A stretch of DNA of 64,000 nt from Acidobacteriota bacterium (GTDB taxonomy: Bacteria; Acidobacteriota; Terriglobia; Acidiferrales; UBA7541): positions 1-64,000 of the forward strand of contig JAJYLB010000008.1 of the NCBI GenBank assembly GCA_021788095.1. Reading direction: 5' to 3'. How positions within the stretch are numbered: position 1 is the first letter of the stretch; each line of letters begins with the position of its first letter. The position numbers and the translations under genes are program-made. This document shows, piece after piece, positions 52,478 through 62,983 of this stretch. The notes below the pieces were generated by a model. The model had not been told where the DNA came from. It did no database searches and saw only the letters and a program-made list of their open reading frames with translations.

Positions 52478-53869
52478 CTAAAGAGTCCCGTGGGTCTGCC
52501 GGCGGAGGAACGATCCGCGGCCGGGCCGGCCCAGAAACTCCCCGTCGTCCAGAATGACTTCACCCCGGCTGAGCACAGTCCGGGGAACGCCCTTCACCCG
52601 CATTCCCTCGAACATGGAGTAGTCCACATTCATATGGTGGGTCTTGGCGCTGAGCACGCTTTCCGCCTCGGGATCGAAGATGACAAGGTCGGCGTCGGAA
52701 CCGACAGCGATCGTCCCCTTGCGCGGATAGAGGCCAAAGAGCTTGGCCGGCGCCGTCGCCACCAGTTGCACAAAGCGATTGGGCGAGAAGTGGCCGCCAT
52801 GAACGCCGCCGCTATAGGTAAGGCTCAAGCGGTGCTCGACTCCGGGACCTCCGTTGGGGATTTTCGTGAAATCGTTCTTGCCCATCTCTTTCTGCTCCTT
52901 GAAACAGAAGGGGCAGTGGTCCGTGGAAACCACCTGGAGATCGTCCTGGGCGAGCCCGTGCCAGAGCTTCTCCTGATTCCACTTTTCCCTCACCGGGGGA
53001 GAGAAAACGTATTTGGCGCCCTCGAACCCGGGCACATCGATATTCTCGAGCGAGAGGAACAGGTACTGGGGGCACGTTTCGGCGAAGACGGGCAGGCCGC
53101 GCTCGCGCGCCTCCCGCACGCGGTCGAGCGCCTGGCTGCAAGAGAGATGGACGATGTACACCGGAGCACCGGCCATTTCGGCCAGTGCGATGGCCCGGCC
53201 CGTCGCTTCGGCCTCGGCCACGGTCGGCCGGGTGAGCGCGTGGTATTTGGGCGCGCGTTTCCCTTCGGCGAGAGCCCGCTGCACGATCACGTCGATCGCG
53301 CCGCCGTTTTCCGCGTGCAGGCAGATGAGGGCGCCCGTATCGGCCGCGGCAGACATCGCGCGGAAGATCGTGGCGTCGTCGAGCAGGAAGACGCCCGGGT
53401 AGGCCATGAAGAGCTTGAAGCTGGTGACGCCCTCGCTCACGAGCGCTTTCATCTCCTTCGCGTGAGCGTCGCTGAATTCCGTGACGATGCAATGGAAGGC
53501 GTAGTCGATGGTCGCTTTGTTTTCGGCCTTCTTCATCCACGTGTCGAACGCCTGCCGCAGCGTCTGACCGTGATACTGAATGGCGAAATCGACGAGCGTG
53601 GTCGTTCCGCCCCAGGCGGCGGCGCGCGTGCCGGTCTCGAAATCGTCGGAACTGGTGGTGCCGCCGAAGGGCATGTCCAGGTGCGTGTGCACGTCGATGC
53701 CGCCGGGCATCACCATCCGTCCGGCCGCGTCGATGGTGCGCCGGGCCCCCTCGGCCGGCAGGTCGCGCGCGATGGCAATGATTTTGCCGCCGGCGATGGC
53801 GATGTCGGCGGAGTAGGTGTCGGTGGCGGTTACGATCTTGCCGTTGCGAATCTGCGTGTCGTAGGGCAT
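52478..53869 (-). CDS. hydA: Dihydropyrimidinase (D-hydantoinase family)
   Basis: The 463-residue protein has the amidohydrolase metal site: His61 and His63 (HTHLD), carbamylated Lys152 (TSFKLFMAYPG), His185 (HAENG), His241 (HLSCSQ) and Asp317 (STDHCPF). It opens dihydrouracil to N-carbamoyl-beta-alanine, or hydantoins to carbamoyl amino acids. The Zn-site pattern and length fit the dihydropyrimidinase branch. Neighbours (beta-ureidopropionase and a beta-alanine-type aminotransferase) support the pyrimidine route. It follows the LLM gene by 18 bases. Confidence 0.93.
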   Translation of the reverse strand: MPYDTQIRNGKIVTATDTYSADIAIAGGKIIAIARDLPAEGARRTIDAAGRMVMPGGIDVHTHLDMPFGGTTSSDDFETGTRAAAWGGTTTLVDFAIQYHGQTLRQAFDTWMKKAENKATIDYAFHCIVTEFSDAHAKEMKALVSEGVTSFKLFMAYPGVFLLDDATIFRAMSAAADTGALICLHAENGGAIDVIVQRALAEGKRAPKYHALTRPTVAEAEATGRAIALAEMAGAPVYIVHLSCSQALDRVREARERGLPVFAETCPQYLFLSLENIDVPGFEGAKYVFSPPVREKWNQEKLWHGLAQDDLQVVSTDHCPFCFKEQKEMGKNDFTKIPNGGPGVEHRLSLTYSGGVHGGHFSPNRFVQLVATAPAKLFGLYPRKGTIAVGSDADLVIFDPEAESVLSAKTHHMNVDYSMFEGMRVKGVPRTVLSRGEVILDDGEFLGRPGRGSFLRRQTHGTL

Positions 53870-53887
53870 GTTCGTCTCCCTGGCGTC

Positions 53888-54877
<990 letters not shown>

Positions 54878-54922
54878 GGCGCTGCCTCCGTCGTGAGTGG
54901 CGAAGAGGTCTTTCTCGCGGCG

Positions 54923-56419
54923 TCAATACGTGCGCGACTCGCGTTTGCCGCCGGTGAAGTCGATGTAAACGCTCTTGACCTCGGTGAAGAAGTCCACGGC
55001 CACATGGCCCATCTCCCGGAGTCCGATTCCGGTCGCCTTCATGCCGCCGAAGGGAAGATGCGCCTCGCCCCCGACGGTCGGGGAATTGATATGGGTGATG
55101 CCGGTCTCGATCCGCTCGATGAAGGCGAACATCTTGGCCCCGTCGTTGGTGTAGAGCGCGCTGGAAAGGCCGTAGCGCACCGAATTGGCAACGCCGAGGG
55201 CTTCCTCGAAGTCCCGCACCCGCACCACCGAGAGCACCGGCCCGAAGATTTCGTCCTGGGCGAGCGCGCTGTCGGGGGCGACATCGTCGAAAATCGTGAT
55301 CGGCACGAAATACCCGCGATCGTAGGTCCCGCCGGTGAGCCGTTCGCCTCCCAACAGCAAACGGGCCTCCTTCTTGCCCATCTCGATGTAGCGGTAATCG
55401 GTCTCGAGCTGCTGCTCGTTCACCGCCGGGCCCATGTCCACGTCGGGATCCAGGCCGTTGCCTACCTTCCAGGCCCTCGCGCGGCTCACGATCGATTCCA
55501 GGAAGCGATCGGCAACGTCTTCCTCGATCACTACGCGGCTGGTCGCCGTGCAGCGCTGGCCGGTGGAAGCGAAGGCCCCGTAGAGCGCCGCCTCGACAGC
55601 CAGCTCGATATTTGCGTCACCGAGCACCACCAGGGGGTTCTTTCCCCCCATTTCGCACTGACACTTTTTCGACCTCTCGGCCCCGCTGCCGTAGATGCGC
55701 GCACCCACCTCATTCGATCCGGTGAAGGAGATGGCCTGGACGTCCGGATGCTCGAGCAGCGCGCCGCCGGCCTCCTTGCCCGAGCCGATCACCATGTTCA
55801 CCACTCCGGCCGGGACGCCCGCGTCCTGGAAGATTTCCACCACGAGCGCCGCGGTTTGCGCAGTGTAAGTGGAGGGTTTGAGCACGACCGTGTTTCCCGC
55901 AACGATAGCCGGCGCGATCTTCCACACCGGAATCGAGACGGGGAAATTCCAGGGGGTGATCGCGCCCACCACGCCCATCGGCTGCCGGAGGGTGTAGACG
56001 AAGTTATTCGGCAGATCGCTCGGCAGCGTTTCGCCGGAGAGGCGCGTTCCTTCCCCGGCCATGAATTCCAGGATGCGCACCGACTTGATGACTTCTCCCT
56101 GGGCGTCTTTGAGCGTCTTACCCTCTTCCCGCGTCATCAGCCGGGCCAGATCTTCCTTCCGCTGCTCCATCAGCAGCGCGGCGCGCGCAAGCATCCGGCC
56201 GCGGGCCGGGGCCGGCACCGCCCGCCAGGCCGGGAATGCCGCGCGAGCGGCCTCAACGGCGTCGCGCGCTTCCGCGGCGGTCGAGAGGGGCACCACGGAA
56301 ACCACTTCCTCCAGATCCGCGGGGTTTCGCCGCTCGACCCAGCGCGTCGTTCGCGAGGCGACCCATTCCCCATGGATGAAATTACGGCAGATTCGCCCTT
56401 GGGTGGCTGGCGTAGCCAT
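54923..56419 (-). CDS. NAD(P)-dependent aldehyde dehydrogenase
   Basis: The 498-residue protein has the general base Glu256 (QCEMGGKNP), nucleophile Cys290 ([10 protein letters not shown]), cofactor motif TPWNFP and FTGSNEVG. The group is that of 2-ketoglutarate-semialdehyde-type dehydrogenases, so it is non-acylating: no CoA-dependent MMSDH pattern is seen. In this cluster it would oxidise malonate semialdehyde, made from beta-alanine, to malonate; with thymine-derived substrate it would give methylmalonate. Its ATG at 56419 lies 30 bases after the end of the aminotransferase gene. Confidence 0.88.
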   Translation of the reverse strand: MATPATQGRICRNFIHGEWVASRTTRWVERRNPADLEEVVSVVPLSTAAEARDAVEAARAAFPAWRAVPAPARGRMLARAALLMEQRKEDLARLMTREEGKTLKDAQGEVIKSVRILEFMAGEGTRLSGETLPSDLPNNFVYTLRQPMGVVGAITPWNFPVSIPVWKIAPAIVAGNTVVLKPSTYTAQTAALVVEIFQDAGVPAGVVNMVIGSGKEAGGALLEHPDVQAISFTGSNEVGARIYGSGAERSKKCQCEMGGKNPLVVLGDANIELAVEAALYGAFASTGQRCTATSRVVIEEDVADRFLESIVSRARAWKVGNGLDPDVDMGPAVNEQQLETDYRYIEMGKKEARLLLGGERLTGGTYDRGYFVPITIFDDVAPDSALAQDEIFGPVLSVVRVRDFEEALGVANSVRYGLSSALYTNDGAKMFAFIERIETGITHINSPTVGGEAHLPFGGMKATGIGLREMGHVAVDFFTEVKSVYIDFTGGKRESRTY

Positions 56420-56448
56420 GTTTCACACTCCCTGGCTGGCGCCGGCCG

Positions 56449-57771
56449 CTAGGCCGGCACCCGCACCTGCCCGAGCGACTTGTCGAGCAGCCGGCTGGCT
56501 TCGTCGACGTCGGCTTTGGAAATATTCAGCGGCGGCGCCAGGCGGATGCAGTTTCCATAGAGGCCGCCCTTGCCGATGAGCAGGCCGTTCTCCCGCGCTC
56601 GCTCGAGAAGTTGGTTTGTTTCCTGCGGCGCCGGTTCCTTCGTTTTCCGGTCGCGCACGAGTTCCAATCCGAGCATCAATCCCTTGCCGCGCACCTCCCC
56701 GATCAGGGGATATTTCTGCTGCAGCTCGTCCAGCTTCTCCCGGAAGTAGGCCCCCACCGTATCGCAATTTTCCAGCAGATGCTCCTCTTCGATCACGTCG
56801 ATGGTCGCCCGGGCCGCTACCGCGCTTACGGGATTGCCGCCGAAGGTGGAGATGGTCAGGCCCTGGAATTTCCCGGCGATCTCAGGGCGGGTGACGGTCG
56901 CGCCCATCGGTGCGCCGTTGGCGATGCCCTTGGCGCAGGTGAGGATGTCGGGCACGACTTCCCACTGCTCGATTCCAAACCACTTCTTGCCGGTACGGCC
57001 AAAGCCGGTCTGCACTTCGTCGGAGATGAACAGGCCGCCGTACTCCTTCACCGCGCGGAAAACGATCTTGAAATACTCGGGCGGCGGGGTGATGAAGCCG
57101 CCGACGCCCTGGATCGGCTCGGCGATGAAGGCCGCCGGCGCCCCGCTCGAGGCCGTTTCGATCAGGTTGCGCACGTCATTGGCGCACGCCACGCCACAAT
57201 CGGGATAGTGCAGGCCGAGGGGGCAGCGGTAGCAATAGGGGTTGATGGCGTGCTCGATGCCCACGCTCACTACCCCGCCACGCCGCCAGGCCGCGTGCGC
57301 CGTCAGCGTTTTGGCCAACTGCGAACCGCCCGAGTAGGCGTGCCGCAGCGCGATCACGTCGTAGCGCCCGGTGGCCATCCGCGCCAGCATCACCGCCGCT
57401 TCATTCGCCTCGGTGCCGGAATTCGAAAAGAAGCTCTGGGTCAGCTTGCCCGGGGTGATCTGGGCGATCCGTTCCGCCAAGCCGACGATCTGCTCGTTCG
57501 GGTAGAGCGTCGAAAGATGCTGCAGCCGTTTCACCTGCTCCGCGACGGGCCCCGAAACCTTCGGGTGGCAGTGGCCCACCTGGATGGTCAGGATGCCTCC
57601 GAAGAAATCGAGATACCGGCGTCCCTCGATGTCCCAGACGTATTGCATCGAGGCGTGGTCGGCGACGAGCGGGTGCTCGAAGAAATTCGTAACCGCGGGC
57701 CAGAGGTATTCGCGGTGCTTGCGCACCACTTCGGCGCTGCGATCGGACTTTTGCGGCACGGATGCGGTCAT
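56449..57771 (-). CDS. Class III (beta-alanine type) aminotransferase
   Basis: The 440-residue PLP enzyme is a fold-type I class III member: NSGTEANEAAVMLAR (about 117-131), the cofactor Asp251 in ISDEVQTGFGR and Lys281 in LTCAKGIANGAPMG. The cysteine-rich insert with CYRCPLGLHYPDCGVAC (180-196) is like the alanine-glyoxylate aminotransferase 2 branch, which also uses beta-alanine and 3-aminoisobutyrate. It would turn beta-alanine to malonate semialdehyde. The gene is placed between beta-ureidopropionase and aldehyde dehydrogenase, in pathway order. Confidence 0.9.
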   Translation of the reverse strand: MTASVPQKSDRSAEVVRKHREYLWPAVTNFFEHPLVADHASMQYVWDIEGRRYLDFFGGILTIQVGHCHPKVSGPVAEQVKRLQHLSTLYPNEQIVGLAERIAQITPGKLTQSFFSNSGTEANEAAVMLARMATGRYDVIALRHAYSGGSQLAKTLTAHAAWRRGGVVSVGIEHAINPYCYRCPLGLHYPDCGVACANDVRNLIETASSGAPAAFIAEPIQGVGGFITPPPEYFKIVFRAVKEYGGLFISDEVQTGFGRTGKKWFGIEQWEVVPDILTCAKGIANGAPMGATVTRPEIAGKFQGLTISTFGGNPVSAVAARATIDVIEEEHLLENCDTVGAYFREKLDELQQKYPLIGEVRGKGLMLGLELVRDRKTKEPAPQETNQLLERARENGLLIGKGGLYGNCIRLAPPLNISKADVDEASRLLDKSLGQVRVPA

Positions 57772-57845
57772 GGGTTCTCTCCCCGAACATCTCTCGCCCG
57801 GCAGGGGGATCGGCTCTGGCGAGGGGGGTCCCCCGGCCGCGGCGG

Positions 57846-58748
57846 TTAGTCGGACGCTTCAGCCTCGCCGGCAATGCTGGCTCTGCCGATCGGTCCGTAG
57901 CTCTCGGGCCGGCGGTCGCGGAAGAACTGCCACACTGCGCGCACCTCGTCGATTTCTCCGAGGTTGAGGTCGGCGTGGAGCATCTCGTCCTTGTCGCGCG
58001 GCGATTGCGCGACGATCTTGCCGCGAGGGTTGCAGAAATAGCTCTTCCCGTAGAATTCTCCGATCTTCCACGGCTGCTCGGTGCCCACGCGGTTGATCGC
58101 GGCCACGAAATATCCGTTGGCCACGGCGTGCGCCGGCTGCTCCAGTTCCCACAGGTATTCACTCAAGCCGGCGACCGTTGCCGAGGGATTGTAGACGATC
58201 TCGGCGCCGTTCAGCCCCAGGATTCGCGCGCCCTCGGGGAAATGCCGGTCGTAGCAGATGTAGACGCCCACCTTCGCGTAGCGCGTAGCGAATACGGGGT
58301 AGCCGGTATTGCCCGGAGTGAAATAAAACTTCTCCCAGAAGCCGGGATTGCAGTGCGGGATGTGGTGTTTGCGATAACGCCCCAGGTAGCGGCCGTCGGC
58401 GTCGAACACGGCCGCCGTGTTGTAGAAGACGCCGGGCATGTCCACTTCGTAAATCGGAACGACCATCGCCATCCGGTAACGCTTGGCCAGTCTCTGCATG
58501 CGAAGCAGCGTCGGGCCATTCGGCACCGGCTCGGTGAGTTCGTACCAACGGGTCTGCTGCTCGGCGGGGAAATAGGGCCCGTAAAAAAGCTCTTGGAGTC
58601 CCAGGATTTTCACTCCACGCTTGGCGGCCTGCGCGATCAGCCGCTCGTGCTTCTTGATCATCCGCTCCCTGATCTCCGATAGGGCGAATTTCTCCGAAGA
58701 CCATTCGCAACGCGCTTGGATCAGCCCGCATCGCACCACCCTTGCCAT
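57846..58748 (-). CDS. Beta-ureidopropionase-like nitrilase-family amidohydrolase
   Basis: The 300-residue protein has the nitrilase Glu-Lys-Cys triad: Glu53 in LQELFYGPYF, Lys127 in YRKHHIP and Cys165 in YICYDRHFPEGAR. The PEGAR end and the surrounding sequence are those of N-carbamoyl-beta-alanine amidohydrolases. It releases beta-alanine, CO2 and ammonia. It opens the minus-strand cluster; the promoter should lie in 58749-59050, between it and the divergent TonB receptor. Confidence 0.92.
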   Translation of the reverse strand: MARVVRCGLIQARCEWSSEKFALSEIRERMIKKHERLIAQAAKRGVKILGLQELFYGPYFPAEQQTRWYELTEPVPNGPTLLRMQRLAKRYRMAMVVPIYEVDMPGVFYNTAAVFDADGRYLGRYRKHHIPHCNPGFWEKFYFTPGNTGYPVFATRYAKVGVYICYDRHFPEGARILGLNGAEIVYNPSATVAGLSEYLWELEQPAHAVANGYFVAAINRVGTEQPWKIGEFYGKSYFCNPRGKIVAQSPRDKDEMLHADLNLGEIDEVRAVWQFFRDRRPESYGPIGRASIAGEAEASD

Positions 58749-59050
58749 GCTGTCCCTCCAAGACCAATAACCCAGCCGCTCATTCTACTCCCGAAAGATC
58801 CTGCGGGCCGCATGCCCGTGCGCCGCCGACGCGAGGCCCGGGCGCCACGGTGGGCAATACCGCAGGAAGACTCGCCCCCGAAGTCGGCCGGTGCGGCGCG
58901 GGGAGAACCATCTCTCCCTTGCTTTCAGTACCGGTCTGGCATACGCTGGCCGCCGGATTCAGGGCCGAAAAGGGAGACCCCGGCGGGGAAGAGCTTTGAA
59001 ATTCGCGCCGGGCACAGACGCGGCTCGGGACGGCTATTGGAGGTGCTCAG
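58749..59050. other. Divergent control region of the pyrimidine cluster and TonB receptor
   Basis: No gene is seen in these 302 bases apart from shadow frames, and no hexamer pair is clear. GGAGGTG at 59040-59046 serves the receptor's GTG start. Confidence 0.4.
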
Positions 59051-62000
59051 GTGACGACCCAAACGAAGCGAGGGAAGGTGTGTGTGTGCTTGTTGGGCAT
59101 CTTGACGGGGATTCTGTTCGCGCTACCCGCGCGCAGTCAGAGTTCGACCGCAGGAGCGATCCAGGGGACGATCCGCGACCCCTCCCGGGCGGTCATTGCC
59201 AGCGCTCGGGTAACCCCGCGACAAATACAGCCACCGGTGTGTCGTTGGCCACCACCAGCGATGCGAGTGGCTTTTACACCTTTCCGCTCCTACCAGTCGG
59301 GACTTACACCATTGCCGTTCAACACGCCGGCTTTGCCAAGGTAGCGCGGGAAAACGTGGCGGTGGCCGTGGGCGCTCAGTTGACATTGGACCTGAGCCTG
59401 CCACTCGCCCAGCAGTCGTCAACAGTGACCGTAACCAGCCGCGCGCCCATCCTTGAGGCGACCCGGAGCGCCGTCAGTGCGAATGTCAGCTCGCGGTCGA
59501 TCGCGAATCTGCCAGTAAACGGCAGGAACTTTATGGACTTCGTCCTCCTCACGCCCGGCGTGACCACCGACGTCCGCACCGGCGACATCAGCTTCGCCGG
59601 CCAGCGGGGAACGCTGAATTCGCTCGTCGTCGATGGCGCGGACGACAACAACACGTTTTTCGGCCAGACGCTCGGCAGGACCGGGTCGGGACGCGCGCCC
59701 TATCAATTCAGCCAGGACGCCGTCGCGGAATTTCAGGTCAAGTCGAACGATTATTCGGCGGAGTACGGCCACGCCGGGGCAGCCGTAATCAACGTGGTCA
59801 CCAAATCGGGAACCAACCAGTTCCACGGCACCGCATTCGAGTTCTACCGGGACCGGGGCCTGAACGCCAACGATCCGATCGCCAAGGCCCAAGGCAAACC
59901 CCGGCAGGCCTACCACTACAATCAATTCGGCGGCAACTTGGGCGGGCCGATCCTGAAGGATCGGGCATTCTTTTTCTTCGACTACGACGGCCAGCGCAAC
60001 ACGACCGCGAATTTCGTTTTTCTGAATCTCCCGGCCGGGTTCGTTCCCTCGGACGCAAATCAAACCGCGGCGCTGAAGTATCTGGAGGCGCGCGCGAATC
60101 CTTATAACCAGGGCTTCAACCAGAACGACTATTTTGGGAAAGTGGACTGGCGGCTCTCGTCGGGAGAACTGCTCTCCGGCACTTACAACTCCCAACGATT
60201 CACCGGCCTCAATTTGGAGAACGGCGGTCCCCAAAATGCCTCCGAGCACACCGGAAGCTCGAATGTCCATACCGACGCCACCGCGCTTACGCTCACCTCG
60301 ACTCTTTCGCCGGCATCGGTGAACGTGCTCCGCTACAACTACACTCGCGACGACGAGCCCGGCCAGGCGAACAGCGACCTGCCGCAGGCCACCGTCAGAC
60401 AAAACGGTCTCACCGTCTTGACGGTTGGGCGCAACTTTTTCAGCCCGCGCTTCACCAACATCCACCGCAACGCCTTCGACGACTCGTTCACGCACATTCA
60501 TGGACGCCACAGCCTGAAAGCCGGCTTCCAGTTCCAACACGACAGCATCGACAACTTCTTCCCGGGGAACTTCTCCGGACAGTACTCGTTCAACAGCCTG
60601 GAAAGCTTTGGCGCCAACTTGAATCGAACGCCGGCGCCGGCGCCCGGCGACACCTTCGTCCAGGCGTTCGCCGGCACGGGCACCACCGGCCCTATCACCT
60701 TCCCCAATCTCACCGAGTACTCCGCATTCGGCGAAGACCAGTGGCGCGTGAAATCCAATCTCACGCTGAATCTCGGCCTGCGCTACGATTTCGACGATAT
60801 CGCCCAGCCGCCGACCTTCAATTCCGATCCGCAGCTTGCCGCGGCGGGCATTATCAGCAACCGGATTCACAACCAAGGCACCGAACTCGGACCGCGGGTG
60901 GGAATCGCCTGGTCGCCGCTCGCGAACAACCGGCTTCTGGTGACCGGCGGTTACGGCATCTTCTACGGCCGCACGCCGACGATCACCGTGGGGACGGCGA
61001 TGTCGAACAACGGCTTGAACGTCACGACGCTGACGTTCACCGGCGGCGCAATCCCCGCCTACCCCAACACTCTTTGCGGAGCGCCCACCCCCTCTCCCAG
61101 TTGCGCGGCGCCGACTGGAGGAACCTCGAGCCCTCCGATCGTCTTTGGTTTTCAGCGAAGTTACAAGGAACCCAGCGTCCAGCAGATGAGCCTGAGCACC
61201 GAATACGCAATTCAGCCCGACATGGCGCTCACCATCAGCTACCTGCACGTGAAGGGGACGCACCTGACCCGCACCATCGACATCAATCTCCAAGGCCAAA
61301 TCCCCGAGCAGATCGGCATCTCGGGAACGAGCACCGCGCTCACCTACCTGGCTTTCGCCCCGACGCGGCCCTTTACCCACTTTTCCCGCATCGAAGAGTT
61401 CCAGAGCAGCGCCGATTCGAACTACAACGGAATGACGGTGCAACTGGAGAAGCGCTTCTCCCGGAACTACGAACTGCTCGCCTCCTACACCTTCGGCAAA
61501 GTGATTGATAACGTGCCCGACGCCACCTCGGTTGTCCCGTTTTCCTTCGACGACGCCAAGGTTGTCGAAGATTCGCTGAACGTCAACCTGGACAAGGGGC
61601 CGGGCAATAACGACCAACGACACCGTTTCGTGCTCAGTGGCGTGTGGGACCTGGCCTACGCCGACCGGCTGGCGTCGCCGGCAGCCCGAGCCTTGCTGGG
61701 AGGCTGGGAGCTGAGCGGCATTTTCACTGCCCAGACCGGCCAGCCCTATTCCGGCCTGCTCGGCTTCGACCTGAACGGCGACAGCAATCGCAACACCGAT
61801 CGCACGCCAGGACTCGGCCGCAACACGTTCAACCTTCCGTCGACCTATTCCCTGAATCCGCGGATCACCCGGACCGTCCGCCTGACCGAACGAACGCAGC
61901 TCCAGTTCATTGCCGAGGCGTTCAACATCTTCAATCGCGCGAACATCACCGGCGTGAACACGACCGAGTACTCGGTGCAGAGCAGGTCCGGCTGCGCCTC

Positions 62001-62130
62001 TGGCACCGTGCTCAATCCGGCCGGCCAGTGCCTGGTTGCGCAGCCTTTATTCGGTGCGCCGACCACCACCACGATCGACAACGGGCCGGGATCGAGGATC
62101 GTTCAGCTTGCGGTGAAGTTCACCTTCTGA
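59051..62130 (+). pseudogene. Oar-like TonB-dependent receptor, split by a frameshift
   Basis: A GTG at 59051 with GGAGGTG upstream opens a signal peptide (CVCLLGILTGILFALPARSQ) and the start of a carboxypeptidase-regulatory domain (TAGAIQGTIRDPSRAVIASARVT). At the CCCC at 59214-59217 the frame must shift (two extra bases or one missing) to continue as TNTATGVSLATTSDASGFYTFPLLPVGTYTI. The plug domain follows (LPVNGRNFMDFVLLTPGV ... LVVDGADDNNT), then a long beta-barrel ending in Phe (QLAVKFTF). Total length is about 1,026 residues, usual for Oar proteins. It takes up large substrates through the outer membrane. The frame-1 extension back to 58891 is a shadow. Confidence 0.75.
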
Positions 62131-62205
62131 TTTCGGAGCCCAGCCGCCCCCACCACGGGGGATCTCGGTCTCCCGGCGTCGCGCTGGAGGGCGGAAGACC
62201 GCCGG

Positions 62206-62817
62206 CTATGGCTTCTCGTCGGGGCCGCCGCTTGCTTCCGCTCCGCCGGGGACGTGTTTCAGGACGCTTGCATGGACGAAAGGCCATAGGGCGGGTAGAG
62301 CGATGCGGACGGCTTCCATGCGCTCAAGCACCTGCTCGCGCGTCGGACGATAGAGGCGCCAGGTGCCGCCGCCCGTCGCGAGGTTTTGCAGGAGCGCCTG
62401 GAAACGGTCGACCGCATGGGCGAAACGCGCCTCGGGCGTTTCGCCCCCTTCGAACTCCTCCCAGAGGCTTCGCAGCTCGGCCCCCAGATCCCCGGGCAGC
62501 ATCCCGTAGAGCCGGTCGGCGGCCAGCCGCTCGCGGTCGGCGCGCGTCCGATTGGCGGCGCGGTCATAAGCGAAAGTGTCGTCCGCGTCGATTTCGACCA
62601 GATCGTGCACGGCGAGGATTTCGAGCACGCGCGCGAAGTTGACCGGCTCGGCCGCATATTCCCGCAGCACCATCGCCGTAAGCAGGATGTGCCAGGAATG
62701 TTCGGCGGTGTTCTCGCGTCGCGAGCCGTCGGCCAGCAGGGTGCGCCGCAAGATGCTCTTCAATTTGTCGCTTTCGGTGAGGAAGGCGGTCTGGAGGCGA
62801 ATCCGGTCGTCGTTCAT
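62206..62817 (-). CDS. HD-domain hydrolase (YfbR/HDDC2-like)
   Basis: The 203-residue protein has the HD metal site: His40 in ENTAEHSWH, His71-Asp72 in LAVHDLVEIDADDT, and a downstream Asp in AHAVDRFQALLQN. The pattern is that of the HDDC2/YfbR group, 5'-deoxynucleotidases that dephosphorylate dNMPs. A catalytic role in nucleotide clean-up fits the nearby pyrimidine genes but the two are not in one operon. It is preceded by the ALDH gene on the same strand. Confidence 0.87.
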   Translation of the reverse strand: MNDDRIRLQTAFLTESDKLKSILRRTLLADGSRRENTAEHSWHILLTAMVLREYAAEPVNFARVLEILAVHDLVEIDADDTFAYDRAANRTRADRERLAADRLYGMLPGDLGAELRSLWEEFEGGETPEARFAHAVDRFQALLQNLATGGGTWRLYRPTREQVLERMEAVRIALPALWPFVHASVLKHVPGGAEASGGPDEKP

Positions 62818-62983
62818 GACCGCTATTCTGAAGGAAGCGGCGGCGGAAGGATAGGCTCGCCGCGCCCTTTCCCGCCCTTCCGCCTAAGGAAGAGGCGGCA
62901 GGGCGCCGCGAACGCCAAGGACTCGCGCGCTTCCTTTCCCGGCTCGCACAGGTTTCCCGGGCGTGGCCGGAACGAGCGGGGCG

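Noticed and set aside
58891-59050. Start of the TonB receptor at 58891
   Set aside because: No signal peptide in that frame, and a GTG at 59051 with a good ribosome site and a signal peptide is in the other frame.
59419-61623. A 734-residue frame opposite the TonB receptor
   Set aside because: It shows no domain or start signal and mirrors the receptor's codon bias.
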